Source of the DNA: JACPDI01 sp035463475
GTDB taxonomy: Bacteria; Acidobacteriota; Vicinamibacteria; Vicinamibacterales; 2-12-FULL-66-21
Direction of reading: 5' to 3'
Assembly (NCBI GenBank): GCA_035463475.1
Contig: DATHTE010000123.1
Location: 62,001 to 126,000 of the forward strand
DNA: 64,000 nucleotides
How positions within the stretch are numbered: the stretch's first letter is position 1; every line of letters starts with the position of its first letter. The notes below the pieces were generated by a model, which saw only the letters and a list, made by a program, of their open reading frames with translations, was not told the DNA's origin and did no database searches. A program made the position numbers and the translations under genes. Positions 24,805 to 32,885 of the stretch are shown here, piece by piece.

Positions 24805-25094
24805 AGAGACGACGGCCGCGGGGAGATGGTCGCTTCAACCTGCCCAATGTTGCACAGAGACCGAAACGGCCGCGATCGGCGACCTCGAGCGCGCGAAGAG
24901 ATTCACCATGGAGTTGACGTGTCGGGGCTGCCGGCTCGCGGGGAGCCCCGGTCCCTCGCCGAGACCTTGGCGCAAGCGTGAATAGCCGGTCCAGGTGCCC
25001 GGTGTTCTTCCTCGGAGAGGGCGGTTACGAGACGGTGGATGATGCGGACGATCGCGATCGCGCTGCTCACCGGCAAGACGTAGCGCACGTGGTT
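24805..25094. other. 290-base gap with an orphan operator
   Basis: Both neighbouring genes end here, so a promoter is not expected. Apart from the operator copy at 24841-24856 I see only short frames. One + strand frame from 24910 encodes 25 residues starting MELTCRGC, which could be a relic of a small zinc-ribbon gene. Nothing is convincing as an intact gene. Confidence 0.35.
24841..24856. promoter_or_regulatory. Crp-type operator copy without an evident target
   Basis: TGCCC-N6-GCACA, one base off the motif in the left arm. It lies between two gene ends, so no intact gene is positioned to use it. It may mark a lost or very small gene. Confidence 0.35.
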
Positions 25095-25577
25095 TCAGTG
25101 GCTCCGGCGGCGATAGCCGCGGCCTCTCAAAACGGGGATGCGCCCTCTCTTCGATCGCGGTCCTCTCGCCGACCGCTGGGAGAAGTGCTGCCACACTTTC
25201 GCCGCGATCTGGCGGTCTGTCATTTTGTCAATCGTCTCGATCCCGACGATCCGCCCGCCAAGGTTGTCTTTCTTGAGGCGTTGCGTCAACTCGCCCTTGG
25301 CCTCGCCAGGCCCGAATATGAGAATGGACTCTGCGCCGCGAATGGACGCAATCACCGCTTCGTAGTAGGTCGCCAAATGTCCCTTGAACCTTGTCTCCTG
25401 GCGATCGTCTGCTGGGACCAGCTGTGATTCATAAGGAGTCCTGGAACGGACACCCTCGAACCGTCCGAGTTGCTTCTCAACCCTGGAGACGAGCAGGCTG
25501 GTAGTCTCTCCTCGATCCGTCACGGCTACGATTACCGCTTTCCGGTGGTCAATCCACAGACCTACTGCGCTCTTCAT
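25095..25577 (-). CDS. Conserved protein, possible eRF1-like (baeRF-type) domain
   Basis: 160 aa. The N-terminal strand AVGLWIDHRKAVIVAV, the central FKGHLATYYEAVIASI and the stretch AESILIFGPGEAKGEL resemble the family of bacterial/archaeal proteins related to the middle domain of eRF1/Pelota. The later IVGIETIDKMTDRQIAAKV is also conserved-looking. The C-terminal ~25 residues are Arg-rich. Such proteins are suggested to act on stalled ribosomes or as hydrolases; function here is unproven. An operator copy lies 50 bases upstream. Confidence 0.65.
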   Translation of the reverse strand: MKSAVGLWIDHRKAVIVAVTDRGETTSLLVSRVEKQLGRFEGVRSRTPYESQLVPADDRQETRFKGHLATYYEAVIASIRGAESILIFGPGEAKGELTQRLKKDNLGGRIVGIETIDKMTDRQIAAKVWQHFSQRSARGPRSKRGRIPVLRGRGYRRRSH

Positions 25578-25627
25578 CGAGGCATCTCCTGCCTCGCGTC
25601 AGTCTGCGCGAAGACCCGGCGGACGTC

Positions 25628-25643
25628 TGTTCACTTGAGGACA
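25628..25643. promoter_or_regulatory. Crp-type operator before the eRF1-like gene
   Basis: TGTTC-N6-GGACA. On the - strand CAGACT (25601-25606) lies exactly 29.5 bp from the centre and keeps the two most conserved -10 bases (A at position 2, T at position 6). The gene starts at 25577. Confidence 0.55.
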
Positions 25644-25672
25644 CCCCGGACCGCGGGCGAGGGTCGGGCTCG

Positions 25673-25697
25673 GGATCGGATCGGATCGGATCGGATC
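25673..25697. repeat. Five tandem copies of GGATC
   Basis: A perfect pentanucleotide repeat (5 x GGATC) that ends inside the TGA of the Crp/Fnr copy 2 gene. Such short repeats can change length by slippage; here that would alter only the 3' flank. Confidence 0.85.
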
Positions 25698-26352
25698 AGT
25701 CGCGCAGCACCACTGTCAGAAGCGAGTTGTTGACCTTCAGAATTCCGTTGTAGTCGATGAACCCGAGCTTCCTGAACTTGTTCATGAAAAAGTTGACCCG
25801 GGACCGGGTCGTGCCGACCATTTCGGCCAGGAGTTCCTGGGACACCCTCGGGAGAGCGCGGTGCGACGCCTCGGGTTGACCGTACCGCGCCAGCAGCAGG
25901 AGCGTTCGGGCGAGTCGTTTCTCAGTGGAGTTGAAGAGCTGATCGATCAGGTCTTCTTCGATGCGGATGTTCCTCGTCAGCATGTGAGAAAGGAACGCAT
26001 CTGCAAACCCTGGCCGGTCGTGCAGCAGCCGCCTGATTTCCGGCTTCTCGAGCGTCACGATGGTGCATGAGGACATGGCCGTTGCGGTGGCCATTCGCTG
26101 CGGCTGCCCCGCCAGGCACCCTTCGCCGAAGAAATGGCCGGCATCAATCAACGCAATAACGGCCTCTTTCCCCGAGTGCGACACGACCGACAGCCGGACG
26201 GCGCCTTTCTCGAGATACATGACGCTCGCGGCCGGATCTCCCTGAGCAAAGATCGTTGTCGCGGGTGCGCACTCGAGGCGCTCGGCTCTCACGTTCGTCC
26301 AATCCACCCCAATCGGATCGCGCGCCGCCAACCGTTTCGTCGGACTTGCCAT
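25696..26352 (-). CDS. Crp/Fnr-family regulator, copy 2
   Basis: 218 aa from the ATG at 26352 (MASPTKRLAARDP); a longer frame adds 61 residues not seen in its paralogues. The sensor domain has TIFAQGDPAASVMYLEKGAV and GHFFGEGCLAGQPQRM. The dimer helix LFNSTEKRLARTLLLLARYG is almost identical to copy 1. The HTH is SQELLAEMVGTTRSRVNFFM, followed by NKFRKLGFIDYNG. The N-terminal region differs most, suggesting a different signal. I see no operator copy directly upstream. The pseudogene at 26557-26775 lies next to it and is its closest relative. Confidence 0.92.
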   Translation of the reverse strand: MASPTKRLAARDPIGVDWTNVRAERLECAPATTIFAQGDPAASVMYLEKGAVRLSVVSHSGKEAVIALIDAGHFFGEGCLAGQPQRMATATAMSSCTIVTLEKPEIRRLLHDRPGFADAFLSHMLTRNIRIEEDLIDQLFNSTEKRLARTLLLLARYGQPEASHRALPRVSQELLAEMVGTTRSRVNFFMNKFRKLGFIDYNGILKVNNSLLTVVLRD

Positions 26353-26556
26353 GGCTTCTGTCGCCCGAATCAACGACGAGAGGGCGCCCTCCGTGATGAT
26401 TCTACGCCTCTCTTCCGGGTTTGTGAAACCCCTGAAATCCGACCGGGAAGGCCTAATTCTGAAGCGTTTTGGTGGATCTAGCGACCGCGACGGCGCCAGC
26501 CGGAATCCGGGGCCCGCGGAAGCCGGTCCCCTCACCTTAGCTGGAATGCACGGTCA

Positions 26557-26775
26557 TCAGTCGTGCAGAACGACGCTCAGGAGTGAGTTGTTGACCCTCA
26601 GGCCGCCGTTGTAGTCGATGAACCCGAGCTTGCGGAACTTGTTCATGAAGAAGTTCACGCGCGACCGCCTCTGTGCCGACCATGTCGGCCAGAAGCTTCG
26701 GATCGCCCTGGACAAAGATTTTCGTCGCGCGTGTGCACTCGACGCGCTCCGTTCGGATGCCTGTTCAATCGACGA
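26557..26775 (-). pseudogene. Decayed Crp/Fnr copy with internal deletion and frameshift
   Basis: Reading the - strand, one frame gives VEC-TRATKIFVQGDP, matching the N-terminal sensor start of copy 2, and runs directly into KLLADMVGT, which belongs to the HTH. About 130 codons of the sensor and dimer helix are missing. A stop replaces the Trp of the VDWT segment, and one extra base in the recognition-helix region shifts the frame. After the shift the end is well kept: RSRVNFFMNKFRKLGFIDYN and the family ending LLSVVLHD. This is a duplicated regulator that has lost function. Confidence 0.85.
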
Positions 26776-26919
26776 TGGGGGGGATGTCGGTCCGTGCGTT
26801 CTTCGACCTACCCATTGCACTTTGCCGCCCTTTGCGGACGGCGCCCTCGTGCCCCGGGACGTAACCAAGCGTGACGCGGGATCGTCCTTGGTTTAGCACC
26901 AGAGGCCGTGCTTCGACCG

Positions 26920-28029
26920 CTACGGGGCGACGGCCACCCCGTTGAATCGCGGCAGATCGATGGTGAAGACACACCCCCGCCCGTGGAGGTTGCGGGCATG
27001 GAGTCGCCCCCGGCTGGCTTCGACGCCCCACCGGCAGAAGGCAAGACCGAGGCCCAGGCCGGTTCGATCGGCGTTTCGCTGCTGGAACGGCCGGAACAGT
27101 TCGTCGACGTCCCCGTCCGGCAGGCCGCCGCATTCGTCTTCAACCTCGATGAGGACGCGCTCGCCGCACGCGCCGACGCGGAGCGTCACGGCGGTTGATG
27201 GCCGGGTGAACTTGAACGCGTTCTGCAGGAGGTTCCCAATCACTGCCGCGAGCACCTGCCGGTCAGCCTCGATCGACACTTGACGGTCGATGGGCATGAC
27301 GGTGAGGCTGATGCCCCGGGCGTTTGCCTCCAACGTCGCGGCCGGCATGAGTTCGTCGATAAATCCAGATACCAGGAATGGTTCCGGGTGCTCGACACCA
27401 TGCGTGAGCCGGACTTCGGCGAGCGAGCTGCCAATGAGCGCGCGCAATCCCAGGAGGCTCCGATGGAGCACGGCCCCGGTGCTCCCCCGGACGCCGACAT
27501 TGCCCGTCCTCAGAACTTCGAATGCGAGGAGCGCGGGGTTAACCAGGTTCCGCATTTCGTGAGCGAGGAAACCGATCTGCTGGCTCTCGTGCGCGGTCCC
27601 TCGATCGAGGGTGAACAGGTTGCGCTCGCGCCCGTACTCGCTGACGGCGCTCGCGATCGCCTCGTCGAGGCATTGATTCAGCATCCGAAAGTCATTCGTA
27701 CTGATGGGCGCGTTCATCTCGACCGCCAGCCCGGTGATGGCCTGACAGATGTCGCCGTAGTCGTGCACGACCTGTGAGACGGTGAACCCCTGCAGGAGCA
27801 GGTCATGCCCATGCTGGAGGGCGCTCCACGCAATGTCCGGGCTCGAGGCCTGGCCGACGCGTAGCGCCTCCCCGAGCTGGTCGAGGAACACCGGTACACC
27901 GTGGTTGATCTCCGCTTCGATTGGCGGGGGGACCGTCCGCATCGCCACCTTCGCACGGCAACGCCTGATGATCTCATCGCGGTTCGCGGCGATGAAGGTC
28001 TGAAGCACGGGCTTTTCCTGTGGGACCAT
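26920..28029 (-). CDS. Soluble sensor histidine kinase
   Basis: 369 aa without membrane segments. The N-terminal ~145 residues are helical, similar to RsbR-type or globin-like sensor domains. The H-box is GFLAHEMRNLVNPAL (His 157). The ATPase domain has the N-box IGNLLQNAFKFT, the G1 box EDECGGLPDG and the G2 box TGLGLGLAFC. It should autophosphorylate at His 157 in response to a cytoplasmic signal. No response regulator is adjacent, so it is an orphan. An operator copy is 26 bases upstream of the start. Confidence 0.9.
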   Translation of the reverse strand: MVPQEKPVLQTFIAANRDEIIRRCRAKVAMRTVPPPIEAEINHGVPVFLDQLGEALRVGQASSPDIAWSALQHGHDLLLQGFTVSQVVHDYGDICQAITGLAVEMNAPISTNDFRMLNQCLDEAIASAVSEYGRERNLFTLDRGTAHESQQIGFLAHEMRNLVNPALLAFEVLRTGNVGVRGSTGAVLHRSLLGLRALIGSSLAEVRLTHGVEHPEPFLVSGFIDELMPAATLEANARGISLTVMPIDRQVSIEADRQVLAAVIGNLLQNAFKFTRPSTAVTLRVGACGERVLIEVEDECGGLPDGDVDELFRPFQQRNADRTGLGLGLAFCRWGVEASRGRLHARNLHGRGCVFTIDLPRFNGVAVAP

Positions 28030-28055
28030 CGTGGCTCAGACGGTAGCCAAGGACC

Positions 28056-28071
28056 TGTCCAAAACTGAACA
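28056..28071. promoter_or_regulatory. Crp-type operator before the orphan histidine kinase
   Basis: TGTCC-N6-GAACA, 26 bases upstream of the kinase ATG at 28029. It is a good motif match, but no -10 is visible at the 29.5-bp distance; TACCGT (28040-28045, - strand) is a nearer alternative. At this spacing the site might repress rather than activate. Confidence 0.5.
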
Positions 28072-28087
28072 CAGGCCGCCCTGGCGG

Positions 28088-29086
28088 TCAGAGGCGTTCC
28101 GGGGTTGACGCGCCGGCTGGCGCACCTCGTTCCACGGCCGTGCCGTGCCGGTCCAGCCACCGTAGAAGGTGACTCACCCGTCCCGTCGCCAGCGCGACGC
28201 TGGTGTCAGCGGCCCCGTAATAGAGGTTGATGGCGTCGCCGTCTGCGCCCAGCGTGTAGCCGCACGGAAACGTCACGTAACCGACATCGCCTTCGCGTTC
28301 GTAGTCCGCTTCGGGACCAAAGATCCAGGAATCGCCGCGCAAGAGGCAGTGTTCTGCCGTTTCAAGGTCCAGCAAGGCCGCTCCGAGCCGGTACAGACAG
28401 CCGGCTCCCGTTCTCCTGACGCCGTGGTACAGCATCAGCCATCCTCGCGGCGTCTCGATCAGCGGCGGCGACAGGCCGATGTGATTGGCATCCCACCACG
28501 AGCCCCGACGCGCGGGCAGTACGAGCTTGTGGCCTCCCCAGTTCTTCAAGTCCGGCGAGAACGAAATCCAGATGTGCGCGCCCGAGCCGGTCAACGGACG
28601 ATGGAGCAGGGCGAAGCTGCCGTTGATGCGCCGCGGCAGCAGCGCGGCGTCCTTGTCCTCCGGCTGCATGACCAGGCCGTAGCGCTCGAAGTGGCGGAAG
28701 TCCTCCGTCAACGCGAGGGCGACTCCGGGTCCCCCTCTGCTGAAGGCCGTGTAGGCCACCGCATACTTGTCGAGCTCCTCGACGAACGTGATGCGGGGAT
28801 CTTCGATCCCCCAGAGTTCTTCCGGGTGCCTCTCTGGATCGGCAGAGAACGTGGGCTCGGGATCGATCGTCCAGCCATCCACGCCATTTGACGATCGCGC
28901 GGCGCACAGATGGGAGTGCCCTCGCCGGTCCTCCACCCTGCACAGCAACAGGGTCGTGCCGTCGCGCAGTCGCGTCGCCCCCGGGTTGAAGACGGTGTGC
29001 GCAGGATACGGCCAGTCTGCCGCGGTAATGATCGGGTTCTGCTCGTGCCGGTGGAAGAGCGTTTCGTAGTGCTGTGGTGACGTCAT
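28088..29086 (-). CDS. GH130-family glycoside phosphorylase/hydrolase
   Basis: 332 aa from the ATG at 29086, which overlaps the GT4 stop by ATGA. It is a five-bladed propeller of GH130: NPGATRLRDGTTLLLCRVE, ELWGIEDPRIT (catalytic Asp near 96), RINGSFALLHRP, WWDANHIGLSPPLIET and LMLYHGVRR. Family members phosphorolyse beta-1,2- or beta-1,4-mannosides. Coupling to a glycosyltransferase suggests turnover of a mannose-containing glycan made by the same operon. The linkage cannot be told from sequence alone. Confidence 0.9.
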   Translation of the reverse strand: MTSPQHYETLFHRHEQNPIITAADWPYPAHTVFNPGATRLRDGTTLLLCRVEDRRGHSHLCAARSSNGVDGWTIDPEPTFSADPERHPEELWGIEDPRITFVEELDKYAVAYTAFSRGGPGVALALTEDFRHFERYGLVMQPEDKDAALLPRRINGSFALLHRPLTGSGAHIWISFSPDLKNWGGHKLVLPARRGSWWDANHIGLSPPLIETPRGWLMLYHGVRRTGAGCLYRLGAALLDLETAEHCLLRGDSWIFGPEADYEREGDVGYVTFPCGYTLGADGDAINLYYGAADTSVALATGRVSHLLRWLDRHGTAVERGAPAGASTPERL

Positions 29087-31374
29087 GAGGTGGACTTCAA
29101 CGCGAGCGCCAGCGCCGCCTGAACGTCGATGGGGTCGATCGCGCGCATCTCGAAGAGCGCGAGCAGAAAGGACAACGTCGCTTCGGCCCCCTGGTTCCTG
29201 TTGACGCGGTCGGGATGCAGGCCGTCGCGGCATCCACCCGTCGATGCGTCGTAGAGCCACTGCTGGAGGTGGTTCTGCCCGAGGAACCAGCTGAACGCCT
29301 GCCGGCCGCGGTCCGCCCAGCGTGAGTCGTCGCTCGCGCGATAGGCCTCGAGACACGCGGAGGCGGTGGCGCAGGCTTCGACGGGTTGCTGATCGAAGGC
29401 CGCCGGCGACGCGCCGCGCTGGTAGAAGCCGTTGGACCCGATCGCGGCGAAATGCCCGTCCGGAGAAGACTGCAGCGAGATGAGCCACTCGAGCGAGCGC
29501 GACCCGGCGTCGCTCATGTCTTTCCGGTTCATTCGCGACCCGGACACGATCAGGGCCTGCGACAGCCGCGCGTTGCAGTACGTGACCGAGTCTTCGAACC
29601 ACGGCCAGCCTGGCCGGCTCGTTCGCTCGTACAACGCCAGCAGGCGCTCCGCGAGGCTGGCGCGGAGGGCTTCCACGCCGCTGTCCCCCTGGAACGCTCG
29701 AAGGTACTCGTCGATGCCGAGGAGCACGTACGACCACGCCCGTGGACTCGTGAACGCGGCCACGGCCGGCAGGGCGGAGTGGAACAGATCGCCGGCGAGG
29801 CTGTGCCGCCCGGGATCGCCCGCGCGCCCGACGACCGCACCGAGCGCCCACAGGGCCCGCGCGTGGCTGTCCTCCGACCCCGTCGGTTCGACCCACTGCC
29901 TCGAGTACGACAGGAAGTTCCGGAAGCGACCGGAGGTCCGATCGAACGCGTGGCCGACGAACGCCAGATATCGCGATGCCAGCGCGCGGACCACCGCCGG
30001 GTCCTCGCTGCCCGCATCGTCCAGGAGCGTCATGAGCAGCAGCGCCCGCGCGTTGTCGTCAAGACAGTAACCGTCCTCGTACCGCGGAATGCTGAACGCC
30101 GCGTGCTGGAGCATCCCGGTATCGTCGGTCATGGCGCGGACGTGTCTCAGGTCCATCTCGGGCAGGCCCGCAGGGCGAGTGGCCAGCGTCTGCGCGCGGA
30201 ACGACGTCCGGCGCCGACGCGTGTCCTCCGCCCGCGCCCGCGCGAAGGTCTCGACGTACCTGCGGGCGACCGCCGGCCATGTCATGTCCACGCCGTAGGC
30301 GGCTGCCCGAGCGCAAATCGCCCGGCGCCCCTCCTCATCGCCTGCCAGTGCGAGGACTTCCCGCGCAATTGCCGCTGAATCCCTCCACGGGACGAGCGCG
30401 CCCCGGCCATCGGCCAGGAGTTCGCGCGCGTAGATGTATGGCGTGGAGATCACCGCCTTGCCGGCGCCGACGGCATAGGCGAGCGTCCCGGACGTGATCT
30501 GTTCCGGCTGGAGGTACGGTGTGATGTAGATGTCGGTCGCCGACAGGTATTCCGTGAGCTCGTGCTGGCTGACGAACCGGTTGTGGAAGATCATGCTCCC
30601 GGCCACGCCGAGCTGCTGGCCCCGCGCCTCGAGCATGATCCGGTAGGCCTCCCCATCCCGTTCGATCACATGCGGATGCGTCGCGCCGAGGACGACGTAG
30701 ACGGTCTCCGGATGAACGGCCAGTATCGCCGGCAGCGCGTCGATGACGTATTCGATGCCCTTGTCGGGGGAGAGCAGCCCGAAGGTCAGGATCACGGTCT
30801 TGCCCTGCACGCCGAGCCGATCCTTGCTGCCGTTTTCCACCGGCACCCGGGGAATTCCGTGCGGGATGAGATCGATTCGATCATCGGCGATGCCGTGGAC
30901 GCGCCGGAGGAGTTCCGCGCCCGACGCGCTCATGACGACGAGCCGCTCCGAGAGCCGCGCCAGCTCCTCGAGCACCATGCGCTGCGCGGAGTTTGGCTCG
31001 CTGAGAATCGTGTGAAGCGTCGTCACGATCGGCATGCGCAGCGCCCGCAGCAGCGCGAAGAGATGGGCGCCGGCCTTGCCGCCGAAGATCCCGTACTCGT
31101 GTTGAACCGAGAGCAGGTCGACCTGGTTGACGTTCAGGAAGTCGGCCGCGCGTCGATACGAGGCCAGGTCCCCTTCCTGTATTTCGAACCGGACGCGGGA
31201 CGGGTATGCGTGGTGCCTGCCGGCGTCGTTCATCGCGACCACGAAACCATCTACGCCGGGCATCTCCTCGACCAGCGCATCGGAGAGGTGCGTCGTGAAC
31301 GTGGCGATGCCGCACTGGCGCGGCAGGTGATTGCCGAGCATCGCGAATCGCCGGATTGTGCCCGGACTACTCAT
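29083..31374 (-). CDS. GT4 glycosyltransferase fused to a helical glycosidase-like domain
   Basis: 763 aa. Residues 1-380 are a GT-B glycosyltransferase of family 4: LGNHLPRQCGIATFTTHL (N-terminal loop), VQHEYGIFGG, LTFGLLSPDKGIEYVIDA, and the donor-site region SATDIYITPYLQPEQITSGT. Residues about 390-763 form a second domain resembling an (alpha/alpha)6 toroid (RYEDGYCLDDNARALLLMTL, SRPGWPWFEDSVTYCNARL). The second half may bind or trim the product. It overlaps the small upstream gene by 8 bases and GH130 by 4. Sugar donor unknown. Confidence 0.9.
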   Translation of the reverse strand: MSSPGTIRRFAMLGNHLPRQCGIATFTTHLSDALVEEMPGVDGFVVAMNDAGRHHAYPSRVRFEIQEGDLASYRRAADFLNVNQVDLLSVQHEYGIFGGKAGAHLFALLRALRMPIVTTLHTILSEPNSAQRMVLEELARLSERLVVMSASGAELLRRVHGIADDRIDLIPHGIPRVPVENGSKDRLGVQGKTVILTFGLLSPDKGIEYVIDALPAILAVHPETVYVVLGATHPHVIERDGEAYRIMLEARGQQLGVAGSMIFHNRFVSQHELTEYLSATDIYITPYLQPEQITSGTLAYAVGAGKAVISTPYIYARELLADGRGALVPWRDSAAIAREVLALAGDEEGRRAICARAAAYGVDMTWPAVARRYVETFARARAEDTRRRRTSFRAQTLATRPAGLPEMDLRHVRAMTDDTGMLQHAAFSIPRYEDGYCLDDNARALLLMTLLDDAGSEDPAVVRALASRYLAFVGHAFDRTSGRFRNFLSYSRQWVEPTGSEDSHARALWALGAVVGRAGDPGRHSLAGDLFHSALPAVAAFTSPRAWSYVLLGIDEYLRAFQGDSGVEALRASLAERLLALYERTSRPGWPWFEDSVTYCNARLSQALIVSGSRMNRKDMSDAGSRSLEWLISLQSSPDGHFAAIGSNGFYQRGASPAAFDQQPVEACATASACLEAYRASDDSRWADRGRQAFSWFLGQNHLQQWLYDASTGGCRDGLHPDRVNRNQGAEATLSFLLALFEMRAIDPIDVQAALALALKSTS

Positions 31375-31579
31375 CGACGCCAGCCATCCCGAGCTCGGCG
31401 ATTCGCTGCAGCGCCTCTTCTCTCAGCGCTGAGGCGTCGCGGGCGATGTCGACTTCGCCGGCGCGCTCGAGGCGCGGCACCCGCGCGTCGAGCGCTGCGA
31501 TCAGTTCCCGCAGGTTCTGGATCGCACGCTGGTACACTTCGGGCTCTGGCGGTCGCCCGGCTCGCGTCTGGTGCTCCAT
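31367..31579 (-). CDS. Small helical protein in the GT4/GH130 operon
   Basis: 70 aa, charged and helical (AIQNLRELIAALDARV and REEALQRIAELG), probably a short coiled coil. Family not recognised. It starts 3 bases after the stop of the previous small gene and overlaps the GT4 start by 8 bases. These overlaps are the main reason to accept it as a gene. Confidence 0.65.
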   Translation of the reverse strand: MEHQTRAGRPPEPEVYQRAIQNLRELIAALDARVPRLERAGEVDIARDASALREEALQRIAELGMAGVDE

Positions 31580-31582
31580 GCC

Positions 31583-31750
31583 CTAGAACAGACCCACGAC
31601 AAGCCAAGTGACCAGACTGACGGCGATCAGAACCGTCAAAGTGGCCATCCTGACGTCCGTCCGTCGGTCAGCCTCGGCTCCTCGGGCCTGCCACGCCCGC
31701 CACCGGACGTCGGCTTCAGTGTTCAGCGCCGCCGCGGCGCGGTCGGTCAT
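31583..31750 (-). CDS. Small single-helix membrane protein
   Basis: 55 aa from the ATG at 31750, which overlaps the previous stop by ATGA. Residues 1-34 are charged and soluble; residues 35-55 form one membrane helix (TLTVLIAVSLVTWLVVGLF) at the C-terminus. It is a tail-anchored layout. Family not recognised. Confidence 0.6.
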   Translation of the reverse strand: MTDRAAAALNTEADVRWRAWQARGAEADRRTDVRMATLTVLIAVSLVTWLVVGLF

Positions 31751-31947
31751 CGGAGCGCCTCGTGGATGCTCTCCGAGATGGTGGGGTCGTCCTTCCACAA
31801 CCGCGCGATGGCGAGCGGTGGAAGCACGGCCAGCCCGGCCAGGACGATCCAGCCGGTGAGGGATGCGACGCCGATGACGAAGCCCACCGCGCACACGGCC
31901 AGAACCCAGAGGGTGGCGGCGGTCGTTTTGGTGTAGTTGAGTGGCAT
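31747..31947 (-). CDS. Small two-helix membrane protein, first gene of GT4/GH130 operon
   Basis: 66 aa from the ATG at 31947 (MPLNYTKTTAATLW). Two hydrophobic helices at about residues 8-28 and 30-48 are followed by a charged tail. It is the first of five genes that overlap or nearly touch down to 28088. The operator (31981-31996) and -10 (TACGCT) precede it, so it may be translated from a nearly leaderless message. Confidence 0.6.
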   Translation of the reverse strand: MPLNYTKTTAATLWVLAVCAVGFVIGVASLTGWIVLAGLAVLPPLAIARLWKDDPTISESIHEALR

Positions 31948-31953
31948 GAGACG

Positions 31954-31996
31954 AGCGTACACACGGCCGCCGGGGCGCGCTGTACCCGATTGCACA
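31954..31996 (-). promoter_or_regulatory. Promoter and Crp-type operator of the GT4/GH130 operon
   Basis: The operator TGTAC-N6-GCACA is at 31981-31996. TACGCT on the - strand (31954-31959) has its edge exactly 29.5 bp from the operator centre, as at groES. Transcription would start at or next to the ATG at 31947. Confidence 0.6.
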
Positions 31997-32055
31997 GCGC
32001 GGATTAACGCCCGCCGGCGCGGTCGGCGCACGGCGAGCGGAGCGCGGCCGGGTGC

Positions 32056-32748
32056 TTACGGACGGAACGCGGCTTTGTTGATGATGCGTGCCTTCTGGCT
32101 CGCGACGCGCGCGTCCGTGATGTTCTTCTCGCGCCGATCCAGCTCGCGTTGCGGCGCCTCCTGCGCATCCAGCCGGACCGCTTCCTTGATGGCCGCACTG
32201 GCGAGCGCATTCAACCTCTTCGAGATCAGCACGAGCTGATAGTGCGGCGGGTAGGTGCCCTTGGTCAGGGTCAGGAGCGCTGTGGCATCTTCCCAGCGCG
32301 CCACCAGTGCCATCTCGGCCACGGGCACGTCCGCGGGCACGGGACCGCGGACGGCTCCGCTCGACGACAACAGCGGCGTCCCGTAGGTCTTCGAGAGCGA
32401 TTCGATCACGTCCTCGTGCGTCAGGCCTTCGGTGCGGTTACGATCGTACGTGATGAGGATCTGGTACAGCTTGTCGTCGTAGAAGCTGAAACGCACGTCG
32501 CGCACCGGGTCGGCCGGACCGCCTCCCGATGGCGCGTAGGGGGCGCGCCACTCGACCTCCTGGATCCGGGCGGGCCGCTCGTGCAGCGTCCTGGTCTCGT
32601 AGTCGCGTGCGCCGCTGATCTTGACGACCGAGGCGACGCTGCTCTCGAGCGCATATTCGCGATAGCGGAGGGGCGCCTGCGCGACGAGGGACTGGCCCCA
32701 AAGTACGAAGCCGAGCGACGCAAGAGCGACGACACGCACACCTGTCAT
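32056..32748 (-). CDS. Secreted protein of unknown function
   Basis: 230 aa from the ATG at 32748, preceded by a GGGAGG box; the longer frame runs back through an operator and is not coding there. A signal peptide ends near LVAQA. The mature part has PVRDVRFSFYDDKLYQILIT and HEDVIESLSKTYGTPL, a pattern seen in small secreted alpha/beta proteins that resemble lipocalin- or chaperone-like folds. The C-terminus is basic. Function unknown. Divergent from the lmo0937-type gene, with one operator copy for each. Confidence 0.75.
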   Translation of the reverse strand: MTGVRVVALASLGFVLWGQSLVAQAPLRYREYALESSVASVVKISGARDYETRTLHERPARIQEVEWRAPYAPSGGGPADPVRDVRFSFYDDKLYQILITYDRNRTEGLTHEDVIESLSKTYGTPLLSSSGAVRGPVPADVPVAEMALVARWEDATALLTLTKGTYPPHYQLVLISKRLNALASAAIKEAVRLDAQEAPQRELDRREKNITDARVASQKARIINKAAFRP

Positions 32749-32802
32749 GGAGACCTCCCGGGTCTTCTGCCGATGATGGTGGCAGGCCCTCGACGTCATG
32801 TC

Positions 32803-32818
32803 TGTCCTGCATTGCACA
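32803..32818. promoter_or_regulatory. Crp-type operator, secreted-protein side
   Basis: TGTCC-N6-GCACA. CACCAT on the - strand (32776-32781) is exactly 29.5 bp from the centre and keeps the key A and T of a -10. The gene starts at 32748. Confidence 0.55.
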
Positions 32819-32885
32819 CCGGTCACGATCGCGCGTCCGTCGGCCCGGACGGACGGGCTAGCCGGCGGCGCCACGAATCGCGGAG

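Noticed and set aside
24835..25194. - strand frame of 119 codons
   Set aside because: Composition is Arg/Pro-rich and low in structure, it overlaps the end of the eRF1-like gene, and it contains the operator copy at 24841. It is probably not coding.
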